DNA of 17,286 nucleotides from Patescibacteria group bacterium (GCA_028866595.1 JAGWHV010000011.1:1-17286), one strand, 5' to 3'; positions 7,747-15,600 are shown, numbered from the stretch's first letter. The notes: generated by a model from the letters alone, not told the origin. Numbers and translations: made by a program.

Positions 7747-8059
7747 CGGGGGCACTAGAAGGTCCGGGCGGGTCGGGAAGCTTGTCATTATATATAAGGA
7801 AGCATACCGCATAGCAGAACATGCCGCCTGCAAAGACGACTATCGCCAACCAGCGGATCTCGATCGCAAGAGAGCTAAAGAAAGCGCACCAGAACGCGCC
7901 GGCGAGCGTCGAGGCGATGCATATGCCGGCGAAGCCTATCGCGGCCATATCGAGCCTGAAGCCTATCGGCAGCGTCCGGATGAGCGCTATGCGGATGGCC
8001 GAGAGCGGAAAAGCATAGAGCCCGAGGAATGCGAGGGTTCCTTTGACGGAGATCTTCAT
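7736..8059 (-). CDS. Small membrane protein of unknown function
   Basis: This 107-aa protein is not one I recognise. From ATG 8059 it starts MKISVKGTLAFLGLYAFP, then shows three or four hydrophobic stretches (about 6-25, 36-57, 60-85) and a short polar, Pro-rich tail (KLPDPPGPSSAPDRR). It has no evident enzymatic motif. The reading frame is open further upstream to 8143, but a TATGAT -10-like box (8086-8081) lies 21 nt before 8059, so the shorter form is preferred. It is convergent with rseP, from which the terminator at 7721-7746 separates it, and divergent from proS. Membrane location is likely; function is unknown. Confidence 0.6.
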   Translation of the reverse strand: MKISVKGTLAFLGLYAFPLSAIRIALIRTLPIGFRLDMAAIGFAGICIASTLAGAFWCAFFSSLAIEIRWLAIVVFAGGMFCYAVCFLIYNDKLPDPPGPSSAPDRR

Positions 8060-8127
8060 GAGAGGTGCTTGCTGCCGACAATCATACACCATTTCCAAAG
8101 AGCGTTTCCAAGCGCCGCGATTTGAGA

Positions 8128-8133
8128 TATGAT
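8128..8133 (+). promoter_or_regulatory. Possible -10 box of proS
   Basis: TATGAT lies 21 nt before the ATG at 8155, giving a short leader of about 14 nt without a Shine-Dalgarno motif. A matching TATGAT on the other strand (8086-8081) lies 21 nt before the divergent membrane-protein ATG. Confidence 0.4.
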
Positions 8134-8154
8134 AGCCGTACAACGCACTATTTT

Positions 8155-9426
8155 ATGCGCCAAACCGAGCTTTTCACCAAAACCAGGAAAGAAGCCCCCA
8201 AAGACGAGGTCGCCAGGAACGCCGAGCTCCTCATCCGGGCCGGCTATGTATACAAAGAGATGGCGGGCGTCTACGCCTATCTGCCGCTCGGTTTGCGCGT
8301 CATCGAGAACATTGTCGGCATCATCCGCGAGGAGATGGACGCTATCGGCGGCGTCGAGGTTTCGCTCACCGCTCTCCAGGATAAAAAGACATGGGAGAGG
8401 ACCGGCCGCTGGTCCGACGACGTCGTCGACAACTGGTTCAAGACAAAGCTCAAGAGCGGCGCCGAAGCCGGCCTGGGCTTTACACACGAAGAGCCGCTCA
8501 CCGCTCTCATGAAAGACTTCATCCATTCATATCGCGACTTGCCTCGCTACGTCTATCAGTTCCAGACGAAATTCAGGAACGAGGATCGAGCCAAGTCCGG
8601 CATCATGCGCGCCCGCGAGTTCCTGATGAAAGACCTTTACTCGTTCTCTCTCGACGCCAAAGCCCACGAGCATTTCTATGAGAAGGCCAAGCAGGCGTAC
8701 GTTAATATCTTCTCGCGCGTCGGTCTCGGCGACCGGACGTACGTGACGTTCGCCTCGGGCGGCTCTTTCTCGAAATATTCGCACGAATTCCAGACGGTTA
8801 CGGATGCCGGCGAAGACACCATATATGTTCATGAGAAGAAAAAAATCGCCATCAACAAGGAAGTCATGACGGACGAGGTACTGGCCGACCTTGGCGTCAC
8901 GCGCGCCGATCTCATCGAGAAGCGCGCCGTCGAGGTCGGCAACATTTTCAGTCTCGGCACGCGCTTCTCCGACGCCTTCGAGCTCGCGTATGTCGACGAG
9001 AAAGGCGAGAAGAAGCCGGTCATCATGGGTTCATATGGCATCGGCCCGGGCCGGGTCATGGGCACGATCGTCGAGACGCTCTCTGATGAGAACGGCATCG
9101 TCTGGCCGAAGGCTGTCGCGCCTTTCAAGGCGCACCTCATCGTCCTTGATTCAAAAGACGCCGATGCGACGGGTCGGAATCCGGCCCGTAAAGAAGCCGA
9201 GAGGCTCTATGCCGCTCTCGCCACCCAAGGCATCGAGGTCCTCTATGATGACCGCGAAGCCCGGCCGGGCGAGAAATTCGCCGATGCCGATCTCATGGGC
9301 ATGCCGTATCGCATCGTCGTCTCGGACAAGACCCTCGCCTCCGGTGGCTACGAAGTCAAGCACCGAGCCACAGGCAAGACCGAACAACTTGCGGAAAAGG
9401 CGCTAATCGATAGACTAGGGAAGTGA
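8155..9426 (+). CDS. proS: Prolyl-tRNA synthetase, short form without the INS editing domain
   Basis: ProRS charges tRNA-Pro with proline. This is a prokaryote-type class II ProRS: MRQTELFTKTRKEAP at the start, AGVYAYLPLGLRVIENI (motif 1 region), FTHEEPLTALMKDF, motif 2 FRNEDRAKSGIMRAREFLMKDLYSF, motif 3 GSYGIGPGRVMGTIVE, and a C-terminal anticodon-binding domain with YDDREARPGEKFADADLMGMPYRIVV. The length is 423 aa; E. coli ProRS has 572. The missing part lies between motifs 2 and 3, where the family's INS domain clears mis-charged Ala-tRNA-Pro. Here this stretch is short and includes only TFASGGSFSKYSHEFQ and a short linker. Alphaproteobacterial and mitochondrial ProRS show the same reduction. 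The start 8155 is chosen by family alignment over an upstream in-frame ATG (8065). Confidence 0.95.
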   Translation: MRQTELFTKTRKEAPKDEVARNAELLIRAGYVYKEMAGVYAYLPLGLRVIENIVGIIREEMDAIGGVEVSLTALQDKKTWERTGRWSDDVVDNWFKTKLKSGAEAGLGFTHEEPLTALMKDFIHSYRDLPRYVYQFQTKFRNEDRAKSGIMRAREFLMKDLYSFSLDAKAHEHFYEKAKQAYVNIFSRVGLGDRTYVTFASGGSFSKYSHEFQTVTDAGEDTIYVHEKKKIAINKEVMTDEVLADLGVTRADLIEKRAVEVGNIFSLGTRFSDAFELAYVDEKGEKKPVIMGSYGIGPGRVMGTIVETLSDENGIVWPKAVAPFKAHLIVLDSKDADATGRNPARKEAERLYAALATQGIEVLYDDREARPGEKFADADLMGMPYRIVVSDKTLASGGYEVKHRATGKTEQLAEKALIDRLGK

Positions 9427-9442
9427 TTTTTGAGAGAGCGAA

Positions 9443-9563
9443 GCGGCTGGTGTTCTGAAAGACCTTTGGAAGCGTGAGGACATGCCGGGGGCATGTCCGT
9501 AAAGCGCTGAAACGAGGAAATTTCGTCCACCGAAATTTCCGTGTCTTTCAGAACACCGGCCGC
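9443..9563. repeat. Inverted repeat enclosing two hairpins (three-way-junction element 2)
   Basis: The outer arms 9443-9463 and 9543-9563 are 21-bp inverted copies (GCGGCTGGTGTTCTGAAAGA-C) with one G-T pair. Inside are two perfect hairpins: GGACATGCC-GGG-GGCATGTCC (9478-9498, 9-bp stem) and GGAAATTTCG-TCCAC-CGAAATTTCC (9516-9540, 10-bp stem). The element starts 16 nt after the proS stop and ends 18 nt before the mreB ATG, on the same strand as both genes. No T-run follows. Its sequence is unrelated to element 1 (518-657), but the topology and placement match. It may be a structured leader of the mreB operon, a 3' UTR structure, or a mobile repeat. Confidence 0.85.
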
Positions 9564-9581
9564 ATAGCTCGCGCAAAACCA

Positions 9582-10646
9582 ATGCCAAAATTTCTGAACA
9601 AACTTTATACGACTTTCTCCCACGATATCGGCATCGATCTCGGTACGGCTAACACGCTTGTATACGTGAAAGGGCAGGGCATCGTCATAAACGAGCCCTC
9701 TGTCGTCGCCGTCAATCAAAAGACCGGCCGCGTCGTCGCCGTAGGCTCGCAGGCCAAAGACATGCTCGGCCGGACGCCAGCTCATATCGCCGCGGTCAGG
9801 CCTCTCGTCGACGGCGTCATTTCCGACTTTGAAGTCGCTGAGGAGATGATCGTCTATCTCATCAACAAGGCCCAGAAAGAGACGAAAAAGAAATTCTTCG
9901 GCCCACGCGTCATTGTCGGCATCCCTTCTGGCGTGACGAACGTCGAAGCCCGAGCGGTGCGCGATGCTACCAAGAACGCCGGCGCCCGAGAAGTCCATGT
10001 CGTTGAACAGCCGATGTCGGCCGCCATCGGCATCCAATTACCGATCCATGAGCCGGCCGGCAATATGGTGATCGACATCGGCGGCGGTACGACCGACATC
10101 GCTGTCATATCGCTCGGCGGCGTCGTCCGCTCGAAATCGCTCAAGATCGCCGGCGACAAACTCAATAACGACATAATTTCTTATATAAGGAACGAGTTCA
10201 AGATCCTCATCGGCGAGAAGACGGCCGAAGAGGTCAAGATCGCCATCGGCGTGGTCGTGCCGGGCGATCGTCCTCACGAAGCGCCTATCCGCGGCCGCGA
10301 CCTCGTCACCGGCTTGCCGCGTGAAGTCGTTCTCACCGATGCCGATATCCGCGAGGCCATATCGCAGTCGATCGACAATCTCGTCGATTCAGTGAAAGAA
10401 GTGCTCGAGACGACGCCGCCCGAAGTCCTCGCCGATGTTATGCATAGAGGCATATATCTCGTCGGCGGCGGCGCCTTGATCCGCGGCCTCGACAAGCTCA
10501 TCGAGAGCAATGTCGGCATCCCTGTATATGTTGCCGATGACCCTCTCACCGCTGTCGCTCGCGGCACGGGCGTCATCCTCGAGGACCTTGCCCGATACGA
10601 GGACATCTTGATCCAGAACGAAGATGATCTACCTAAAGCGCAGTAA
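9582..10646 (+). CDS. mreB: MreB, rod-shape-determining actin homologue (copy 2, operon copy)
   Basis: This 354-aa MreB begins MPKFLNKLYTTFS, then phosphate 1 IGIDLGTANTLVYVKGQGIVINEPSVVAV (about 16-44), phosphate 2 VIDIGGGTTDIAVISLGG (about 163-180), and the adenosine region GIYLVGGGALIRGLDKL (about 305). The short N-terminal stretch before the actin fold, with hydrophobic and basic residues, fits the membrane-binding N-terminus found in many MreBs. The ATG at 9582 is used because the 36 upstream in-frame codons run through the inverted repeat 9443-9563 and have no family similarity. mreC begins inside its last codons (10624), so the two are translationally coupled. This is probably the canonical elongasome MreB, as it heads mreC, an mreD-like gene and pbp2. 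Confidence 0.95.
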   Translation: MPKFLNKLYTTFSHDIGIDLGTANTLVYVKGQGIVINEPSVVAVNQKTGRVVAVGSQAKDMLGRTPAHIAAVRPLVDGVISDFEVAEEMIVYLINKAQKETKKKFFGPRVIVGIPSGVTNVEARAVRDATKNAGAREVHVVEQPMSAAIGIQLPIHEPAGNMVIDIGGGTTDIAVISLGGVVRSKSLKIAGDKLNNDIISYIRNEFKILIGEKTAEEVKIAIGVVVPGDRPHEAPIRGRDLVTGLPREVVLTDADIREAISQSIDNLVDSVKEVLETTPPEVLADVMHRGIYLVGGGALIRGLDKLIESNVGIPVYVADDPLTAVARGTGVILEDLARYEDILIQNEDDLPKAQ

Positions 10647-11421
10647 CAGGCCCGAGCGCGGCAAGACGGCGACAATCCTCATCGTCACGGCGCTCGTGTT
10701 CGTATTCGGCATCGGCTATCTCTTCCCGGGCGCCTATCCTTCGATGCTCTATCCCGTTGCCTCGCTTTTCTGGCGAGCCGAAGCAGGCACGGTGAGCTGG
10801 TTCGTTTCCATGGCCGAAATCGTCCAGTCGAAATACGCTTTGGTCAAGGAGAACAAGGCTCTTTCTGACGAAGTTGCGGCCGATCAGCGCTCGATGCTCG
10901 AGCTCTCTGCCGTCAAAGACGAGAACGAGGCCCTCAAGAACATTCTTGGTCGCACCGGAAAGGGGAATTATGTCCTCGGAGTGATCCTTGTGAGGCCGCC
11001 CGTCTCTCCATATGACACATTCATCATCGATGCTGGCACGAGCGTCGGCGTCAAAGTAGGTGACAAGGTATATGCCGATGGCGACACGCTCGTGGGTGAC
11101 ATCGTCGAAGCGTATCCAGGCCAGTCGAAAGTAAGTCTCTTCTCGACGCCGGGCCGGACGATCTCCGTTCTCCTTGGCACTTCGACAGTCGCGACCGAAG
11201 CCACGGGGCGGGGCGGGGGAGATTTCGTCATGACACTGCCCACGTCGATCCATGTCGCCGTCGGCGAACCGGTCATCGTCCCGCAGATCGAACCCCATTC
11301 TTTCGGAGCGGTAGAGGATGTTTCCCCCGACACGACGGACTCGATAGAGACCATTCTCTTTAAGTCTGCCGTTAATATCAATCAGCTCGCTTTTGTCGAA
11401 GTAGATGCGACTCGCCCTTAA
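10624..11421 (+). CDS. mreC: MreC, cell-shape scaffold protein
   Basis: MreC links cytoplasmic MreB to the extracytoplasmic wall-synthesis enzymes and stimulates PBP2. The protein has 265 aa: a short basic cytoplasmic N-terminus, one membrane segment (about 16-34), a coiled coil (about 65-108, KYALVKENKALSDEV...LSAVKDENEALKNILG), then the beta-rich domain with VILVRPPVSPYDTFIIDAGTSVGVKVGDKVYADGDTLVGDIVEAYPGQSKVSLFSTPGRTISV, typical of MreC. The start overlaps the mreB stop by 23 nt and the end overlaps the next gene by 17 nt, showing a tight operon. No Shine-Dalgarno motif is seen before the ATG, so coupling to mreB translation is likely. Confidence 0.92.
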   Translation: MIYLKRSNRPERGKTATILIVTALVFVFGIGYLFPGAYPSMLYPVASLFWRAEAGTVSWFVSMAEIVQSKYALVKENKALSDEVAADQRSMLELSAVKDENEALKNILGRTGKGNYVLGVILVRPPVSPYDTFIIDAGTSVGVKVGDKVYADGDTLVGDIVEAYPGQSKVSLFSTPGRTISVLLGTSTVATEATGRGGGDFVMTLPTSIHVAVGEPVIVPQIEPHSFGAVEDVSPDTTDSIETILFKSAVNINQLAFVEVDATRP

Positions 11422-11653
11422 CATCGCTCTTGCTGTATCACTTCTGTTCCTGCCTTGGTGGACAGGAGCGATCGTCGCATTGTCGGCCTGTTTTCTCGTC
11501 CCGAATTTTTATGAAGTCATCGTCTACGGCATTCTCGTCGACGCTCTCTATGCGAGCCGTTTCGGCGAGGGCGGCTGGGCCCATATCGCGACGATATATG
11601 CTGTAGCGGTGTTCTTGATAGGATCTTCTGTCCGCACGCGGCTGGCGTGGTAG
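11405..11653 (+). CDS. Small membrane protein in the mreD position, possibly a reduced MreD
   Basis: This 82-aa protein has three hydrophobic segments (about 3-20, 22-46, 58-76) separated by few polar residues and ending RTRLAW. It lies exactly where MreD is expected, between mreC (17-nt overlap) and pbp2. The middle YGILVDALYA recalls the GLLxDLL region of MreD, but MreD is normally about 160 aa with five or six membrane segments, so this would be about half the size. It may be a minimal MreD that works as an oligomer, or an unrelated small protein. Sequence similarity alone is too weak to decide; the context carries the call. Its stop codon TAG forms the start of the pbp2 -10 box. Confidence 0.6.
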   Translation: MRLALNIALAVSLLFLPWWTGAIVALSACFLVPNFYEVIVYGILVDALYASRFGEGGWAHIATIYAVAVFLIGSSVRTRLAW

Positions 11654-11656
11654 AAT
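11648..11656 (+). promoter_or_regulatory. Extended -10 promoter of pbp2
   Basis: TGG-TAGAAT ends 9 nt before the ATG at 11666 and overlaps the stop codon of the mreD-like gene. It would allow separate, nearly leaderless transcription of pbp2 inside the operon. Confidence 0.45.
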
Positions 11657-11665
11657 ACCGCTACG

Positions 11666-13408
11666 ATGAATTTTCGCAGGCCGAAATCAGTAGTCAGGAG
11701 AGAGATAGATCCTGACGAGATATTCCTTGATTCAGAGAACTTGCCGGGCTTCGACGTCGACCAGTTCGAAGGTCGCATCGAACAGCCGATCTCGATATCT
11801 TCGATCGTCTCTCTTATCGTCGTATTCGTGCTCCTTATCATCGTCCTCCTCGGTCGTGCCTGGACGCTCCAAGCCAAGGACGGCGCGATGTACGAGACGA
11901 TGAGCGAGAACAACGCCCTCACCGAGACGACGATATACGCCGATCGCGGCTCGATCTTTGACAAGAATGGCGTCAAGCTGGCCTGGAATAGCTACGACGG
12001 CACCGACACGGATTTCGCCCTCCGTTCCTATATAGGTGAACCCGGCTTCGGCCATATCCTCGGCTACGTCAAATATCCGACAAAAGATAACAACGGCAAT
12101 TATTATCGCAAGGACTACGAAGGCGTCGCCGGCGTCGAGAAATATTTCAATGACCTTCTTCAAGGCCAATCGGGCACGAAGATCGTCGAGACGGACGCTC
12201 TGGGCAACGTCAAATCCGAATCAGTCATCGACCCGGCGGTGAATGGCGACAATATCACTCTTTCGATCGATTCCGCCGTGGAAGCCAAGCTCTATCAAGA
12301 GATCCAATATTTCGCGGATGCCGCCGGATACAGCGGCGGGGCGGGAGCGATCATGGATGTCCATACAGGAGAGATCCTCGCTCTCACGAGCTACCCCGAA
12401 TACTCGAGCGATGTCATGACCGCTGGCACGGATGCAAAAAAGATCCAAGGATACCTCACTGATCCAGGCGAACCGTTCTTGAATCGATTCATCGACGGTC
12501 TCTACGCGCCCGGCTCTATCGTCAAGCCGTATGTCGCCATCGGCGCTCTCGAGGAAAAGATCATCGACCCGTCCAAACAGATATTGTCGACAGGATCGAT
12601 AAGCTTGCCAAATCCCTATGATCCATCGCACCCGTCAGTCTTCATGGACTGGCGTCCACAAGGCTGGATCGATATGCGACACGCTATCGCTGTCTCCTCG
12701 GACGTCTATTTTTATGAAGTCGGCGGCGGCTTTCAAGACCAGCCCGGCCTCGGTATCGATAAACTCGACAAATATTTCGCCATGTTCGGCTTTGGCAGGA
12801 ACGACGACTCCGGATATTTCGCCGGTCCGACTGGTGTTGTCCCCTCGATCGCTTGGAAAGCGAGGGCATTCCCGGGCGATCCATGGCGCATCGGCGACAC
12901 CTATTTTACAGCGATAGGCCAGTATGGTTTTCAAGTGACGCCGCTTCAAATACTCCAGGCGGTGACGACTATCGCAAATGGCGGTACGTACTTGGAGCCG
13001 ACGCTCGTCGCTCTCGACGCCTCAAATACGTCTGCCGTTCTCGCCGAAGCGAGATCCGAGCAGTCGACGAGCACCATACCTGTCGACCCAAACGATTTCG
13101 AAATCGTCCGCGAAGGCATGCGCCTCGGTGCCGAGATCGGCACCGCAGATAATCTTAATCTGCCGTATATCCACATAGCTGCCAAGACGGGTACTGCCCA
13201 ACTTGGTACCCAGAACCAGCAAGTGAACTCATGGGTCGTAGGTTTTTTCCCATATGAAGCGCCGAAGTACGCGTTCGTCGTCATGCTCGAGCACGGCCCG
13301 GCCAAGCACGTGCTCACCGCTTCGTCCGTGATGCAAGCGGTGTTCGACTGGATGCACCAGACCGGCTCGCCATATCTCGCGCCTGCTCCTTCCTCTTCGT
13401 CTTCCTAA
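11666..13408 (+). CDS. mrdA: Penicillin-binding protein 2, elongasome transpeptidase
   Basis: This 580-aa class B PBP cross-links peptidoglycan during sidewall growth. It has a cytoplasmic N-terminus of about 45 aa, one membrane segment (about 46-64), a dimerisation domain starting ETTIYADRGSIFDKNGVKLAWN (about 87-109), and GVAGVEKYFNDLLQGQSG (about 153-170). In the transpeptidase domain all three active-site motifs are present: S284-I-V-K287 in YAPGSIVKPY, S344-S-D346 in AVSSDVYFYEVG, and K507-T-G in AAKTGTAQLG. SxD instead of SxN is usual in PBP2. The C-terminus ends in a Ser-rich tail (APSSSSS). It closes the mreBC cluster, and no rodA partner is seen in the window. The cytoplasmic lead is somewhat long and acidic. 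Confidence 0.94.
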   Translation: MNFRRPKSVVRREIDPDEIFLDSENLPGFDVDQFEGRIEQPISISSIVSLIVVFVLLIIVLLGRAWTLQAKDGAMYETMSENNALTETTIYADRGSIFDKNGVKLAWNSYDGTDTDFALRSYIGEPGFGHILGYVKYPTKDNNGNYYRKDYEGVAGVEKYFNDLLQGQSGTKIVETDALGNVKSESVIDPAVNGDNITLSIDSAVEAKLYQEIQYFADAAGYSGGAGAIMDVHTGEILALTSYPEYSSDVMTAGTDAKKIQGYLTDPGEPFLNRFIDGLYAPGSIVKPYVAIGALEEKIIDPSKQILSTGSISLPNPYDPSHPSVFMDWRPQGWIDMRHAIAVSSDVYFYEVGGGFQDQPGLGIDKLDKYFAMFGFGRNDDSGYFAGPTGVVPSIAWKARAFPGDPWRIGDTYFTAIGQYGFQVTPLQILQAVTTIANGGTYLEPTLVALDASNTSAVLAEARSEQSTSTIPVDPNDFEIVREGMRLGAEIGTADNLNLPYIHIAAKTGTAQLGTQNQQVNSWVVGFFPYEAPKYAFVVMLEHGPAKHVLTASSVMQAVFDWMHQTGSPYLAPAPSSSSS

Positions 13409-13421
13409 AAAGTCTGTTGTA

Positions 13422-13430
13422 TGGTATCAT
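13422..13430 (+). promoter_or_regulatory. Extended -10 promoter of greA
   Basis: TGG-TATCAT (13422-13430) lies 32 nt before the greA ATG at 13463, giving a leader of about 25 nt, longer than at most genes here. A second AT-rich stretch (TTAATAAT, 13439-13446) could also serve. No clear Shine-Dalgarno is seen. Confidence 0.4.
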
Positions 13431-13462
13431 GCTGGCCATTAATAATTCCCTCACAACCAGCT

Positions 13463-13930
13463 ATGCCTGATAGCACGAAATACCTTACTAAGGAGAAATA
13501 CAAAGACCTCGAGCAGGAGCTCGCGGAGCTCAAGACCGTTCGCCGGAAAGAAGTCGCTCAAAGCCTCGAATACGCTCGCTCCCTCGGCGATCTTTCGGAG
13601 AACGCCGAATATCAGGAGGCGCGCGAGCTTCAGGCTACGATCGAAGACCGCATCGCCCAGATAGAGAACACGCTCAAGATGGCCGAGATCGTCAATAATA
13701 CTCACGGCGAAAGCATCGGCATGGGTTCTGTCGTTACCCTTGAAAAAGAGGGAGCCAAGGGTCCCCAGAAATTCACTATCGTCGGGTCCGATGAGGTGAG
13801 CACCCTCGAAGGCAAGATCTCGAATCTGTCGCCGCTCGGCTCGGCTCTGATCGGCAAGACCAAGGGCGACCTCGTAACCGTCAAGACGCCGAAGGGCTCG
13901 ACTTCATACAGGGTAGTGTCCGTTGCTTAG
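13463..13930 (+). CDS. greA: Transcription elongation factor GreA
   Basis: GreA enters the RNA polymerase secondary channel and stimulates cleavage of backtracked RNA. The 155-aa protein has an N-terminal coiled coil (about 8-75, YLTKEKYKDLEQELAELKTVRRKEVAQSLEYARS) with the tip GDLSENAEYQEAR, whose acidic D43 and E46 are the catalytic metal-coordinating residues. The C-terminal FKBP-like domain includes GSVVTLEKEG and the conserved ISNLSPLGSALIGKTKGDLVTVKTPKGSTSYRVVSV. Start 13463 (MPDSTKYLTKE) fits the family; an in-frame ATG at 13421 adds 14 residues without similarity and overlaps the promoter. lysS starts 18 nt downstream from its own promoter; the greA-lysS pairing is also seen elsewhere in bacteria. 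Confidence 0.95.
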   Translation: MPDSTKYLTKEKYKDLEQELAELKTVRRKEVAQSLEYARSLGDLSENAEYQEARELQATIEDRIAQIENTLKMAEIVNNTHGESIGMGSVVTLEKEGAKGPQKFTIVGSDEVSTLEGKISNLSPLGSALIGKTKGDLVTVKTPKGSTSYRVVSVA

Positions 13931-13936
13931 GCGCGT

Positions 13937-13942
13937 TACAAT
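13937..13942 (+). promoter_or_regulatory. -10 box of lysS (leaderless type)
   Basis: TACAAT is followed by AGACTC and then the GTG at 13949. The 6-nt gap is the same as at the priA-like, holB and frr genes. It also selects GTG 13949 as the start. Confidence 0.55.
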
Positions 13943-13948
13943 AGACTC

Positions 13949-15481
13949 GTGGCAACTGTAGACGAAATCCGAAAAGCGAGGCTCGCCAAAATCGAGCTCC
14001 TCAAAAAAGCTGGCATGGACCCGTATCCTGCCAAAGTGCCGCGGGACATGTCGCTTGGCGATATCCGCGCTCGTTTCGCGTCTCTCGCTCCCGACAAGCC
14101 CATCTCCATAGCTGGCCGTATCATGGCTATCCGCGGCCAAGGCGCTATCTTTTTCGTCGTCCTCGATGATGGCGAGGGTCGCTTCCAGGCCGTCTTCAAA
14201 AAAGACGCTCTCGCGCCGGCCGCTTTCAAACTGTTCGGCGACGCCGCTGACATCGGCGATTTCGTGAGCGTCACGGGCGCGCCGTTCACCACCCAGAAAG
14301 GCGAGCCGAGCCTGCTCGCTTCGGCGTGGACGATGGCGTCTAAATCGCTCCTGCCTTTGCCAGAAAAATGGCACGGCCTCCAGGACGAGGAAGAGAAGCT
14401 CCGCAAACGCTACCTCGATATGATCATGACGCCGGAGACGCGCGAGCTTTTCGCCAAGAAAGCGAGATTCTGGGAGGTGACGAGGTCGTTCCTCAAGAGC
14501 CGCGGCTTTCTCGAGGTCGAGACGCCGACGCTCGAGGTCACGACCGGCGGCGCCGAAGCGCGGCCTTTCAAGACGCATCATAACGATTACGATATCGACG
14601 TCTTCCTTCGCATATCGGTGGGCGAGCTCTGGCAGAAGCGTCTCATGGCCGCTGGTTTTACCAAGACGTTTGAGATCGGTCGTGCCTACAGGAACGAAGG
14701 CTCGAGCCCCGAGCATCTCCAGGAATTCACCAACATGGAATTCTACTGGGCTTATGCCGACTATCGCGACGGCATGAAGCTCGTTCAAGAGCTTTACCGG
14801 ACGATCGCCCGCGAAGTCTTCGGCACGACCAAATTCACGACCCGCGGCCATACGTTCGACTTCGCTGACGAATGGCCCGAGATTCGCTACGCCGATGAGA
14901 TCAAGAAGCAGACCGGCGTCGATATCGTCGCAGCAACAGACGCCGACATCAAAAGCAAGCTCGCCGAGCTCGGGGTAAAGTACGAGGGTGCCAACCGTGA
15001 GCGTCTTTTGGATACGCTGTGGAAATATTGCCGCAAACATATCGCCGGTCCGGCATTCCTCGTCGAGATGCCGGCCCTGGTCGTGCCGCTTGCCAAAAAA
15101 GTGCCAGGCAAAGATGCTGTTCAGATATTCAAGCCGATCATCGGCGGCAGCGAGGTCGGCAACGGCTATTCAGAGCTGAATGATCCGATCGATCAGCGAG
15201 AGCGCTTCGAGCTCCAGCAGAAGCTCATCGATTCCGGCGACGAAGAAGCGATGATGGCAGATTACGAATTCGTCGACATGCTCGAGCACGGCATGCCGCC
15301 GACATGCGGCTTCGGTTTCGGCGAGAGACTGTTCGCTTTCCTCGTCGACAGGCCGCTCCGCGAGACGCAACTGTTCCCGCTCGTCCGGCCGAAGAAAGAT
15401 GCGAAGAAAGAGGAAGGGAAAAAGACCACAAAATCGAGTCCGGGCGCCGCACCGCGATCCGCTCCGAAAAAGAGAAAATAG
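13949..15481 (+). CDS. lysS: Lysyl-tRNA synthetase (class II)
   Basis: LysRS charges tRNA-Lys. The 510-aa protein has a short N-terminal helix, an OB-fold anticodon-binding domain (about 50-135, ISIAGRIMAIRGQGAIFFVVLDDGEGRFQAVF), then the class II core: motif 1 around FLEVETPTLEVTTGGAEARPF (187-207), motif 2 FEIGRAYRNEGSSPEHLQEFTNMEFY (241-266) and motif 3 CGFGFGERLFAFLVDRPLRETQLFP (about 453-477). Motif 3 lacks the common ID of GIGIDRL. After LFPLVRP comes a tail of about 30 residues rich in Lys, Ala, Ser and Pro (about 481-510), not part of the core fold and possibly an RNA-binding extension. Translation starts at GTG, 6 nt after a TACAAT box. A strong terminator follows the stop. Confidence 0.95.
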   Translation: MATVDEIRKARLAKIELLKKAGMDPYPAKVPRDMSLGDIRARFASLAPDKPISIAGRIMAIRGQGAIFFVVLDDGEGRFQAVFKKDALAPAAFKLFGDAADIGDFVSVTGAPFTTQKGEPSLLASAWTMASKSLLPLPEKWHGLQDEEEKLRKRYLDMIMTPETRELFAKKARFWEVTRSFLKSRGFLEVETPTLEVTTGGAEARPFKTHHNDYDIDVFLRISVGELWQKRLMAAGFTKTFEIGRAYRNEGSSPEHLQEFTNMEFYWAYADYRDGMKLVQELYRTIAREVFGTTKFTTRGHTFDFADEWPEIRYADEIKKQTGVDIVAATDADIKSKLAELGVKYEGANRERLLDTLWKYCRKHIAGPAFLVEMPALVVPLAKKVPGKDAVQIFKPIIGGSEVGNGYSELNDPIDQRERFELQQKLIDSGDEEAMMADYEFVDMLEHGMPPTCGFGFGERLFAFLVDRPLRETQLFPLVRPKKDAKKEEGKKTTKSSPGAAPRSAPKKRK

Positions 15482-15491
15482 TACATATGAC

Positions 15492-15519
15492 AAAAGCCGC
15501 TCGATCACGAGCGGCTTTT
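15492..15519. terminator. Intrinsic terminator after lysS
   Basis: AAAAGCCGCTCG-ATCA-CGAGCGGCTTTT is a perfect 12-bp stem ending in T4, 10 nt after the lysS stop. It is symmetrical, so it could act in both directions; only lysS needs it. Confidence 0.85.
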
Positions 15520-15600
15520 ACATTTCCCGGCATCGGGAGGTAACACCCTCATCAACCCGAATTCTACTCCCTGAGCGGCAGCTATCAATGCGCACATCCA

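Noticed and set aside
9474..9581. Upstream extension of mreB copy 2 from an earlier in-frame ATG
   Set aside because: The extra 36 residues are encoded by the hairpin element and have no counterpart in MreB; ATG 9582 fits the family N-terminus.
9348..10037. 229-codon minus-strand frame across the proS end, element 2 and mreB
   Set aside because: It runs through the inverted repeat and antisense to two well-supported genes; no family similarity.
13904..15040. 378-codon open frame on the minus strand opposite lysS
   Set aside because: Same codon-bias artefact; lysS on the plus strand has all class II motifs.
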